From positions 1,620,201 to 1,684,200 of the forward strand of contig OZ251571.1 of NCBI GenBank assembly GCA_965243565.1: DNA of 64,000 nucleotides. Direction: 5' to 3'. This document shows, piece after piece, positions 1-7,698 of this stretch. Both the position numbers and the translations under genes were made by a program. Each line of letters starts with the position of its first letter. Within the stretch, counting starts at the first letter, position 1. Source of the DNA: CBDEVH01 sp965243565. Its GTDB lineage: Bacteria > Pseudomonadota > Gammaproteobacteria > Tethybacterales > Persebacteraceae. The notes under the pieces are model-generated. The model was not told where the DNA came from, ran no database searches, and saw nothing but the letters and a program-made list of their open reading frames with translations.

Positions 1-99
1 GATAACCAATTGACATTTCAAAAGGTTTTTGATTTAGTCGGACTTTTACGGAGAAATGGATACAACAACATTGCTTTAGAAGCCGTTAATAAAAAATAG
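1..99 (+). CDS. tolR: TolR C-terminal end (partial, 5' end outside window)
   Basis: Frame 1 is open from the first base to a TAG at 97-99 and gives a 32-residue tail (DNQLTFQKVFDLVGLLRRNG, then YNNIALEAVNKK). Its pattern resembles the periplasmic C-terminal domain of ExbD/TolR proteins, where a helix of the type 'v..v...l...G...i.l' closes the protein. TolR is the inner-membrane stator and periplasmic partner of TolQ and TolA in the Tol-Pal envelope system. The call rests mainly on position: tolA starts 9 bp downstream on the same strand. With so few residues ExbD cannot be separated from TolR by sequence alone; tolA next door decides it. Confidence 0.7.
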   Translation, partial: DNQLTFQKVFDLVGLLRRNGYNNIALEAVNKK

Positions 100-108
100 T
101 TTTGTCGC

Positions 109-1089
109 ATGTACTTGCACCATAAAAGCGAGCCCGGCAAATGGACATCTGCAATAACAGCACTGTTTATAATGGTGTTCTTTTTCGGTCTTATTTTCTT
201 TTCAGATTTTTTTAAATCCTTCTCACCAGCCCAAGCCGCCACCATAAGAACAGTTATTACTTTGGTTCCCGTTCCCGAAATAAAAGCCAAGACCACTGCC
301 AAACCAAAGCAAAAACCAAAGCTTGAAAAACGCAAGGAAAAAACAGCCGATAAACCTGATGCAGATGTAGCACGCAAGAAAAAAGAAGAGGAAGAGAAGA
401 AACGTAAGAAAAAGGCAGCGGCAGAGAAAAAACGTAAAAAGAAAGAAGCTGAGAAAAAGCGCAAAGAAAAAGAAGACAAAGAAGCCGAGCGCAAGGAAAA
501 GAAACGCGTAGAAGTAGAGAAAAAACGCAAAGAAAAAGAAAAATTAGAAGAAGCCAAAGAAAAAGAAAAGAAGAAAAAAGAAGAAGAAGAGAAACGTAAG
601 AAAGACGAACTGCACAAACAAGAAGAACAACGATTGGAAGAAGAGCGTAAAAAAGACCAAGAACGTAAGCAAGAAAAGCAACGATTGGAAGAAGAAAGAA
701 TAGCCGCAGAGGATGCAGCCGCTTTAGCCAAAGCAAAAAATGATGCATTGCAAAGTCGGTTAACTAAAATAGGCAGTAAATTTGCCGGTATTGTTCGACA
801 ACGAGTCGAACGCCATTTACAAACACCATTATCGACTCCCAAACGTAGCACCATTGGTGTTAAAATTAATTTTCGACTAACACCCAAAGGGGAACTCAGT
901 GCTGTTCCCACTATCATCATTTCTAGCGGCTATAAGGATTTTGACGAAGAAGCCATTCGCGCCATTCTTCAAGCCGCTCCTATCCCCATTGACAGTTTTC
1001 TGTTAAAAAATCCACAATACTTACAAGATTATTTAGACAATAACCTTTGGATTTGCCCAGTTGATTGTGATCCCAGTATTCAGAGGTAA
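109..1089 (+). CDS. tolA: TolA, envelope energy-transducing protein
   Basis: TolA spans the periplasm and couples the TolQR motor to Pal/TolB at the outer membrane during division. The 326-residue product has the family layout: a short cytoplasmic N-terminus, one membrane segment (about residues 15-35, rich in F, I, L), a long Lys/Glu/Arg coiled coil (about 70-225, with many KKRKEKE-type runs), and a C-terminal globular domain (about 230-326) with the TolA/TonB-like pattern VERHLQTPLS...GVKINFRLTPKGELSAV...FDEEAIRAI. It lies 9 bp after tolR. TolB, the usual next gene, is not present; an aminotransferase gene follows after 5 bp. The long open frame on the opposite strand is a by-product of the low-complexity AAG/GAA codons. 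Confidence 0.93.
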   Translation: MYLHHKSEPGKWTSAITALFIMVFFFGLIFFSDFFKSFSPAQAATIRTVITLVPVPEIKAKTTAKPKQKPKLEKRKEKTADKPDADVARKKKEEEEKKRKKKAAAEKKRKKKEAEKKRKEKEDKEAERKEKKRVEVEKKRKEKEKLEEAKEKEKKKKEEEEKRKKDELHKQEEQRLEEERKKDQERKQEKQRLEEERIAAEDAAALAKAKNDALQSRLTKIGSKFAGIVRQRVERHLQTPLSTPKRSTIGVKINFRLTPKGELSAVPTIIISSGYKDFDEEAIRAILQAAPIPIDSFLLKNPQYLQDYLDNNLWICPVDCDPSIQR

Positions 1090-1094
1090 TAACT

Positions 1095-1982
1095 ATGCAA
1101 GGATGTGCTTTTATTGATTCAAAATTTGTCGAATTAGCCGACGCAAAAATATCATTATTTGATTGGGGGTTTTTACATTCCGACGCCACTTATGATGTTG
1201 TCCATGTACACAAAGGCGCGTTTTTTCGCCTAGACTGTCATCTCAATCGATTTCAAAACAGCATGGAAAAACTACGTTTGTCAATTCCCTATAACAAACA
1301 ACAAATTCAGTCCATACTAACGGATTGTGTTACTAAAAGCGGATTGCGCGATTCGTATGTCGAAATGATTGCCACCCGAGGATTCCCCAAAGTCGGTTCT
1401 CGTGATCCTCGAGAATGCACCAACCAATTCTATGCGTTTGCCATTCCCTATATTTCGATAACAAAAGAAGACGAAGGTTTACACCTAATTATTAGCCAAC
1501 AACAGCGAATTCCACCAGCCTGTATTGACCCAAAAATAAAAAATTATCATTGGTTAGATATGGTGATGGGGCAATTCGAAGCCTATGAAAAAGGCGGGCA
1601 AAACGCAGTACTGGTTGACGATAAAGGATTTATAAAAGAAGGTCCTGGCTTTAATATTTTTATTATCACCAATCAAACCCTATCAACACCAGAATCGGGC
1701 GTGCTATCTGGCATCACCCGTCAAACAGCGATGGAAATTAGCCACACTATCGGCTTAGAGGTAAAGCAACAAGCCATTACCGCCAATGACTGTTACAATG
1801 CCGACGAAATTTTTATTACCAGCACAGCAGGTGGCATTATGCCCGTTATAAAAATCGATGAACAAAGCATTGGCAACGGACAACGCGGAAAAATAACCCA
1901 ACAATTACAACAACACTACTGGCAATTACACCAAAAATCGCATTACCGCATTAATATCGATTACGACTCCACCATAACATAA
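1095..1982 (+). CDS. Class IV PLP aminotransferase (BCAT / D-amino acid aminotransferase family)
   Basis: The 295-residue product has the fold-type IV PLP transaminase pattern: an N-terminal segment with DWGFLHSDATYDVV (about 23-36), the RLDCHLNRF motif (about 45-53), a lysine in PKIKNYHWLD that should carry PLP (Lys149), and KEGPGFNIFI (about 181-190) matching the cofactor phosphate-binding E-G-x-x-x-N-I/F motif, with the Glu at 182. Family members act on branched-chain or D-amino acids, or lyse 4-amino-4-deoxychorismate; substrate cannot be assigned here. It starts 5 bp after tolA, so it is probably co-transcribed with the tol genes, an unusual partner where tolB would be expected. Confidence 0.85.
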   Translation: MQGCAFIDSKFVELADAKISLFDWGFLHSDATYDVVHVHKGAFFRLDCHLNRFQNSMEKLRLSIPYNKQQIQSILTDCVTKSGLRDSYVEMIATRGFPKVGSRDPRECTNQFYAFAIPYISITKEDEGLHLIISQQQRIPPACIDPKIKNYHWLDMVMGQFEAYEKGGQNAVLVDDKGFIKEGPGFNIFIITNQTLSTPESGVLSGITRQTAMEISHTIGLEVKQQAITANDCYNADEIFITSTAGGIMPVIKIDEQSIGNGQRGKITQQLQQHYWQLHQKSHYRINIDYDSTIT

Positions 1983-2120
1983 CCGTTATAACAACCGCAA
2001 TACCATCGTTGTAGTATTATAAAAAAATTGTTATTTATTCAATAATAGATAAACTGTAACACCTGTTTTTAACAGTGATTAAAAATAGGTGTACATCCAT
2101 ATACTACTAATTAGCGTAGG

Positions 2121-2510
2121 TTAGTTTCTTTCAAGAGGAAGAATAATTTGCGTGGGATATTTATTCATCGCACCGCTGGCAGCATCAATACCAACTCCGA
2201 TAATACCTCCAAAAATTAAATTACCGAATGCCATTCCTTCAAACTCAGAATCTGTATTGACTATTTTTTCTTTATACCCGTCTTTATTACAGGTAATCAT
2301 TAGATGGTCTTTGTCTTTTTCTATTGACAACGATAATGGGGTTGCAAACGACTCATAGAGAGTTTCTCCATCACGCATTATCGAGCATATCGCACCAGTA
2401 GGGTCGGTATCAAACAGTATAGTTTGATCGCTGCCTTTTACAATAGTTGCACAACCCGTTGTTAGAAGAAACGATGCTATAAGCCCTCCTTGTAAAATTT
2501 TATTTTTCAT
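2121..2510 (-). CDS. Small lipoprotein with glycine-rich C-terminal segment
   Basis: A 129-residue product with a type II signal peptide: lysines near the N-terminus, a short hydrophobic stretch and the lipobox LLTTGC (Cys about 19). The middle resembles a small beta domain of PEGA type (DTDPTGAICSIMRDGETL), and the C-terminal third holds GNLIFGGIIGVGIDAASGA, which may form a short membrane-associated hairpin. Lipoproteins with this layout occur widely in proteobacteria and have no assigned function. It is monocistronic, transcribed away from tolA. A surface or periplasmic anchored location is inferred from the lipobox only. Confidence 0.75.
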   Translation of the reverse strand: MKNKILQGGLIASFLLTTGCATIVKGSDQTILFDTDPTGAICSIMRDGETLYESFATPLSLSIEKDKDHLMITCNKDGYKEKIVNTDSEFEGMAFGNLIFGGIIGVGIDAASGAMNKYPTQIILPLERN

Positions 2511-2618
2511 AAATATTATTCCTTTTTTTAAATTAATATATTCAATGACAATGACATTAAGAACATTTTTCTAATAGATATTCTACCATACCCGTTTTTA
2601 TGACATCGGCTCAATTGG

Positions 2619-2732
2619 TCAGAATACCGCTTTACCGTGCACTGCTGGATAATCCACCAAGGCTTTAAACAAACTCCATACCCCATACCACACCAAACAC
2701 AGCATCAAATACAGCAAACAAATCAACCGCAT
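2619..2732 (-). CDS. Tiny membrane protein downstream of putA
   Basis: A 37-codon reading frame begins 15 bp after the putA stop on the same strand. The product starts MRLICLLYLMLCLVWYGVWS, a single strongly hydrophobic segment, followed by a short polar tail ending in HGKAVF. Its closeness to putA suggests co-transcription, and a single-pass inner-membrane location is inferred. I do not recognise a family. The frame is short enough to be chance, but the start just behind putA and the clear membrane segment favour a real gene. Confidence 0.4.
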   Translation of the reverse strand: MRLICLLYLMLCLVWYGVWSLFKALVDYPAVHGKAVF

Positions 2733-2747
2733 GATTTCGACTATTCG

Positions 2748-5700
2748 TTAAAATTCACCACTCACCAATAGGGTGGCATTGCCTCCTGCAGCGGTGGTAT
2801 CGGCACAAATATGTTGCTCACTACATACCTGTGTCTTGTCTGGAATCCCAGTGATTAAAGCAATAATAGCACCAGAACGATTAGCCAATACCTGATCATA
2901 GGCACTCGCAAGCGTTACATCACCCCACCATATAACACCACCGAAATTTTGCAATTGGGCTAAATGTGCTGCCAACAAAGCACCGTTGGTGCCAACGGCT
3001 ACGCCACCTGCTTGGTTAACCGCTTTTATTTGTTGTTCGACAAAAACAGCACCGGGACCCGCACAAATAATAGGCAAACGCGGAAATATCGACCATTGAT
3101 TAAGTTCACCAGTAGGTCCCGGCATAACAACAAAATCACCTGTGCTCTCCTGCTTTGTTAAATTAATTTGGTTTTGCAAGGTGGTTAAATCACATTCAGC
3201 ATTCCATTGGTGTGCCGATAAATCTGCAATCGTTGGTGATTGTGTTTGCCCTAAACGTAATAGATATAAAGGACCGCCGGCTTTAGGTCCAGTACCCGAT
3301 AACCCCTCTCCACCAAATGGCTGACTCCCAACAACCGCTCCGATTTGATTGCGATTAATGTAGATGTTACCTGCTCGTATTTTTTCAGACAGCGATTGCA
3401 CACGATCGTTAATTCTGCTTTGAATACCAAATGTTAAACCATAGCCACTTGCATTAATCTGTTCAATCACGCCATCGATTTCGTCAGCAGTAAAAGTTGC
3501 AACATGTAAAACAGGTCCAAAAACTTCCTGTTTAATATCGGCAATACCATTAACTGAAATAAGTGTTGGTGCAATAAAATAACCCTGTTCAGGTGGCAAC
3601 GTTTCAAACATAACAGTACCCAATTGACGAGCAGCATTAATATAAGTCGTTATATTTTGTTGTGCATTGGCGTTAATAACCGGTCCACTATCGGTACTTA
3701 ACTGCCATGGATTGCCCATGCGTAATTCTTTCATCGCACCAATCAGCATAGAATAAAATTCTTCTGAAATATCCTGCTGCACATACAAACAACGCAACGC
3801 ACTGCACCGTTGTCCAGCAGATTGAAAGGCGCTTTCTATAACAGCAGTAACGGCTTGTTCGAGCAATGCAGTGCTATCGATTATCATCGCATTTAAACCA
3901 CCAGTTTCGGCAATCAACGGTGTTGCTGGTGCTAAATTGGTTGCCATACACTTCCGAATTTTTTTGGCAGTAGCGGTTGAACCAGTAAAAACAACACCAT
4001 CAACACGAGAGTCAGAAACAAGTTTTTCGCCAATATCACCTGCGGCTGGCAATAATTGTAGTGCATTAAATGGCACGCCGGCTTGATGCAGCAAACCAGT
4101 CGCATAATGGGCAATCAACGGCGTTAGTTCAGAAGGTTTGGCTACAACAGCATTACCAACAGCAAGACACGCTGCTATTTGTCCTGTAAAAATTGCCAGC
4201 GGAAAATTCCATGGCGAAATACAAATTACTCGTCCCAATGCTTTCTTATTGGGAATCATCACCGCATAGTAACGTAAAAAATCTACGGCTTCACGTATTT
4301 CGGCAACAGCATCAGCAAGCGTCTTACCCGATTCACGTGCCAGCAATGCAAAAATTTCGCCGGTATTTTCTTCGTATAAATCCGCCGCACGATTTAAAAT
4401 AGCAGTGCGTTCCACCGAGCAACATTGCCAGCATGTCGCCCCGCTTAGTGCGGCATTAACATCACTGTCAACTGCCCATATTACCTCACCCACTCGGTCA
4501 TCTGGCATTACCGGATTAATAATAGGAGTGCTTGTATTGCTGCCCTCATTGCCTTTATTGTCTTCTTTGCCTTCATTGTGCTTGTGGGCAATGAGTGGCA
4601 GTGCAAGCCATTGCGCTTTTTTATAGGGTATTCTGGCTTGTTCTATGGCTTGTAGTGTTGGGCGATCATTCAGGTCAAAGCCTTTCGAATTTTGACGTTC
4701 GGGGTAAAATAAATTCGCGCCGCTGGTTACTGTTGCTTTCAAAATTCTCCACTGAGTAAAGGGATCTTCTACTACTTTTTCTGGTGCAATGCCAACATCC
4801 AACAGCTGATTGACAAAACTGCTATTCGCTCCATTTTCAAGCAAACGCCGTACCAAATACGCCAATAAATCTCTATGTGCACCAACCGGTGCATAGACAC
4901 GGCAGCGAGTATTGTGGGTGGTATGAACAATATCGTGTAGTGCCTCACCCATGCCATGCAAACGCTGAAACTCAAATTTTGATTTTAAATCAGTTGGTAA
5001 TTCAGCAATAATTGCCGCTACTGTGTGCGCATTGTGAGTCGCAAATTGTGGGTAAATTCTATCTGTCATCGTCAGCAACTTACGCGCATTGGCAATATAC
5101 GAAATATCAGTCGCAGCCTTGCGCGTAAAAACCGAGAAATCTGCCAAACCTTGAACCTGTGCTCGTTTGATTTCGGTATCCCAATACGCCCCCTTGACCA
5201 ACCGCACCATTATTTTTCGTTGTAATTTTCCGCTTAAATCATATAACCAATCAATGACATAACTCGCACGCTTACTATAGGCTTGCACGACAATTCCAAA
5301 ACCATCCCACTGTGCCAGTTCAGGCAATACCAACACTTTTTCGATAATATCCAATGACAATTCCAATCTATCCTGCTCTTCTGCATCGATATTAATCCCC
5401 ATATTGGCAGATTTTGCGAGCATGACCAATGCACGTAAACGAGGCAATAAAGTTTCCATAACACTGTCTTTTTGTGCCTCTTCATAGCGTGGATGTAAGG
5501 CAGATAATTTAATAGAAATACCGGGGTTTTCGTAAACACTGCGATTTGTACAAGCATCGGCAATGGCAACAATAGCACGAGAATAAGACAAATAATAGCG
5601 GTTGGCATCGGCATCGGTACGGGCTGCCTCACCCAACATATCGTAAGAATAGGTATAGCCTTGCTTTTCTAGTATTTGAGCACGCACCATTGCACTATTA

Positions 5701-6260
5701 ATAGTTTCGCCCAAAATAAACTGCCTCCCGATTTCTTTCATCGCACGAGACACAGCCACACGGACAACAGGCTCGCCCAAACGACGCATGACATTGCGTA
5801 AATTACCAACAATACCCGGAGGCGTTTCTTGTAGCACCTTGCCAGTTAACATCAAAGCCCATGTCGATGCATTAACCATAGGCGATGTAGAATGCCCTAA
5901 ATGTTTGCTCCAATTAGACGACGCCACCTTGTCTTCAATTAAAGCGTCAATTGTATCGCTGTCGGGCACACGCAATAACGATTCCGCCAAACACATCATC
6001 GCAATACCCTCATCCGTAGAAAGCCCGTATTCCGATAAAAATATTTCTATCAAACCCGGTTTGGCGTGGGTGCGAATTTGCTGAACCCAAGCAGCAGAAG
6101 CCTCAACTATGCGTTGACATTGCTCACTATTTAACCCTGCCTGTGCAATCAAATCTTCAACCAACTGCGTTTGTGGCAAGTAGGTACTCTGCCATACCAA
6201 ACGACGGCTTTTTAAATCAATCGATGCTGTACCCATAGTCATATGCCTTTTCCTTGACAT
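2748..6260 (-). CDS. putA: Bifunctional proline dehydrogenase / P5C dehydrogenase (PutA)
   Basis: PutA oxidises proline to glutamate in two steps and feeds electrons to quinone through FAD. The 1170-residue product has the proline dehydrogenase barrel in the N-terminal half (RLVKGAYWDTEIKRAQVQG, FATHNAHTVA, FQRLHGMGEAL, RVYAPVGAHRDLLAYLVRRL) and the NAD-dependent aldehyde dehydrogenase domain after it (CISPWNFPLAIFTGQ, AVVAKPSELTP, VFTGSTATAKKI, the ETGGLNA motif, and the catalytic Cys in SAGQRCSALR), then a C-terminal extension of about 150 residues as in long PutAs. The N-terminal ribbon-helix-helix DNA-binding domain of E. coli-type PutA is absent (E. coli PutA is about 1320 residues), so autoregulation is not expected. 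The start at 6260 follows an AAGGAAAAGG-like stretch only after the Met; the exact start (residue 1, 7 or 9) is uncertain. Confidence 0.95.
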   Translation of the reverse strand: MSRKRHMTMGTASIDLKSRRLVWQSTYLPQTQLVEDLIAQAGLNSEQCQRIVEASAAWVQQIRTHAKPGLIEIFLSEYGLSTDEGIAMMCLAESLLRVPDSDTIDALIEDKVASSNWSKHLGHSTSPMVNASTWALMLTGKVLQETPPGIVGNLRNVMRRLGEPVVRVAVSRAMKEIGRQFILGETINSAMVRAQILEKQGYTYSYDMLGEAARTDADANRYYLSYSRAIVAIADACTNRSVYENPGISIKLSALHPRYEEAQKDSVMETLLPRLRALVMLAKSANMGINIDAEEQDRLELSLDIIEKVLVLPELAQWDGFGIVVQAYSKRASYVIDWLYDLSGKLQRKIMVRLVKGAYWDTEIKRAQVQGLADFSVFTRKAATDISYIANARKLLTMTDRIYPQFATHNAHTVAAIIAELPTDLKSKFEFQRLHGMGEALHDIVHTTHNTRCRVYAPVGAHRDLLAYLVRRLLENGANSSFVNQLLDVGIAPEKVVEDPFTQWRILKATVTSGANLFYPERQNSKGFDLNDRPTLQAIEQARIPYKKAQWLALPLIAHKHNEGKEDNKGNEGSNTSTPIINPVMPDDRVGEVIWAVDSDVNAALSGATCWQCCSVERTAILNRAADLYEENTGEIFALLARESGKTLADAVAEIREAVDFLRYYAVMIPNKKALGRVICISPWNFPLAIFTGQIAACLAVGNAVVAKPSELTPLIAHYATGLLHQAGVPFNALQLLPAAGDIGEKLVSDSRVDGVVFTGSTATAKKIRKCMATNLAPATPLIAETGGLNAMIIDSTALLEQAVTAVIESAFQSAGQRCSALRCLYVQQDISEEFYSMLIGAMKELRMGNPWQLSTDSGPVINANAQQNITTYINAARQLGTVMFETLPPEQGYFIAPTLISVNGIADIKQEVFGPVLHVATFTADEIDGVIEQINASGYGLTFGIQSRINDRVQSLSEKIRAGNIYINRNQIGAVVGSQPFGGEGLSGTGPKAGGPLYLLRLGQTQSPTIADLSAHQWNAECDLTTLQNQINLTKQESTGDFVVMPGPTGELNQWSIFPRLPIICAGPGAVFVEQQIKAVNQAGGVAVGTNGALLAAHLAQLQNFGGVIWWGDVTLASAYDQVLANRSGAIIALITGIPDKTQVCSEQHICADTTAAGGNATLLVSGEF

Positions 6261-6296
6261 TAATAATCGATAAATCTTCTACTTTATATAGTGCTA

Positions 6297-7298
6297 TCAT
6301 GATTGTTTAAGAGCTTTTTTCACTTGTTTATCAAAATCAGAATTAATTTTTTGCCCTTTGTTAAATACATCGTATTCACAAAACGCTTTTTGTTCGGCCT
6401 CTATATTTTAAACTACTCCTTGAGTGTTTAAAACTTTAAAATCATTAAATTCTAAAAACTTATTTACTGATGTTGCAAATTGTTCCATAGTGAATGAATT
6501 GCTTTTTTCTATTTGATTCTCTATATAATCAAAATACGATGAAACAGTTCTCTCTAGCTTTTTAATATCTGGTGTTGATAGATAATTTTTTGCAACAGTA
6601 GTGTCGGATTTTAAAATTCTCCCTGCGGGTGCATTTTTCCAAGTTGTCAACCCCATATTGTGCTTAGTCTTATCTGCTGTGGCGTAAATAATTTCGGCAG
6701 CTGTTTTTTCTGAAATAGCGTAGTGAAACTTGTTTTGAACGGTAGCATAAAATTGTCTCGTTACATCACTTTTGGGGTCATAATTAATGCTGCATTCGGC
6801 AAAAATATCAGTGATTTGTTGATATATTCTTCGCTCACTTGTACGAATTGAACGGACTTTTTCTAATAATTCCTGAAAATAATCTTTACCAAAATATTGC
6901 CCATTTTTTAACCGCTGTTCATCCAATGCAAAGCCTTTAATAATATATTCTTTAAGCGTTTGGGTCGCCCATATTCTAAACTGAGTTGCCTGCTTTGAAT
7001 TAACTCTATAACCAACCGCAATAACGGCATCAAGATTATAATATTTAGTTTTGTAGATTTTGTGGTCTGCGGCAGTTGTTTCCAAAATGGAAATAACTGA
7101 ACTTTCTACTAACTCGCCACTTTCAAAAATATTATTTAAATGCTTACTGATAGCGGGAACCCCAATAAAAAAGAGCTCTGCTATTTTCTTTTGAGTAAGT
7201 CAGATGGTTTCATTTTGTAGAAAAACCTCAATTTTGACATCACCGCCGGGGGTGGTATAAAGCAAAAATTGGGCATCTGTAATGCCTTTATTCTCCAT
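6297..7298 (-). pseudogene. RhuM-family gene broken by two in-frame stops
   Basis: One reading frame on the minus strand carries a complete RhuM-like protein of about 333 codons, interrupted by TGA at 7200-7202 (codon 33, after FLQNETI, where the family has Trp before LTQ) and by TAA at 6408-6410 (after NTQGVV). Recognisable blocks are LTQKKIAELF, YNLDAVIAVGYRVNSKQATQ, FRIWATQTLKEYIIKGF and the C-terminal FNKGQKINSDFDKQVKK. RhuM proteins (first noted in a Salmonella pathogenicity island) are common in accessory regions next to restriction systems; function is poorly defined. No frameshift is needed to join the three pieces, so decay looks recent. Only the middle 225-codon part (from a TTG at 7085) could still be translated. 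Confidence 0.8.
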
Positions 7299-7341
7299 AA
7301 AAATCTTTTGTCAATTTTGGTCGGATTCACTAATATCAAAT

Positions 7342-7698
7342 GCTTTTTTGAGGGTTGTATTATTCATAAGCTCCTATATTCATAAATTAGAATATCAGAC
7401 AAAGGCAAGCAAATATTCTACTCGTAAAATTAATCATACCATTTTATTATAGTATGATAACCCGAATACAAATAATCAATTTTTATTCTTTGATTCTGAA
7501 AAAATTCATTTTACGGCGATTTACAACCCTACGGCAAACAAGGCATTAAAGATAACATCTTAAATCACTTCAGAGAAGTATCATTGCTTATAATTTTGGC
7601 AATCACATTGGGGGAATTATGCAAAGGTCTAAAAGTAATAATTTGGCATTATTATCTACAGCGTAAACTGATATTAGACTTTAGTATAATATGGTTTG
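7342..7698. repeat. 357-bp direct repeat, copy 1 (leader of first ankyrin gene)
   Basis: This segment matches 12701-13057 over its full length without indels and with few substitutions. It contains the first codons of a mod-type methyltransferase gene reading leftwards (ATG at 7365-7367, giving MNNTTLKKA before it diverges), the divergent intergenic DNA, and the promoter region of an ankyrin gene up to its ATG. In this copy the mod start runs into unrelated sequence that stops after MNNTTLKKAFDISESDQN. The second copy sits in front of a nearly full mod gene, so copy 1 probably arose by duplication of the mod/ankyrin intergenic region. Nothing else gene-like is seen here. Confidence 0.9.
7685..7690 (+). 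promoter_or_regulatory. Extremely proximal -10 box of ankyrin gene 1
   Basis: A perfect TATAAT ends 8 nt before the ATG at 7699. Transcription would begin at or just before the start codon, leaving no room for a Shine-Dalgarno, and none is seen. The box and its spacing are conserved before all five ankyrin genes. No good -35 box is evident. Confidence 0.45.

Noticed and set aside
18..920. 300-codon open frame on the minus strand across tolA
   Set aside because: It is the antisense of the Lys/Glu-rich coiled coil; its Ser/Phe/Leu-only composition is what AAG and GAA codons give in reverse. TolA on the plus strand is a clear family match.
6297..7298. Alternative genetic code with TGA as Trp
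   Set aside because: TGA ends several intact genes in the window in family-consistent places (for example kdsB and the Rieske gene), so the TGA in rhuM is a nonsense mutation or error.
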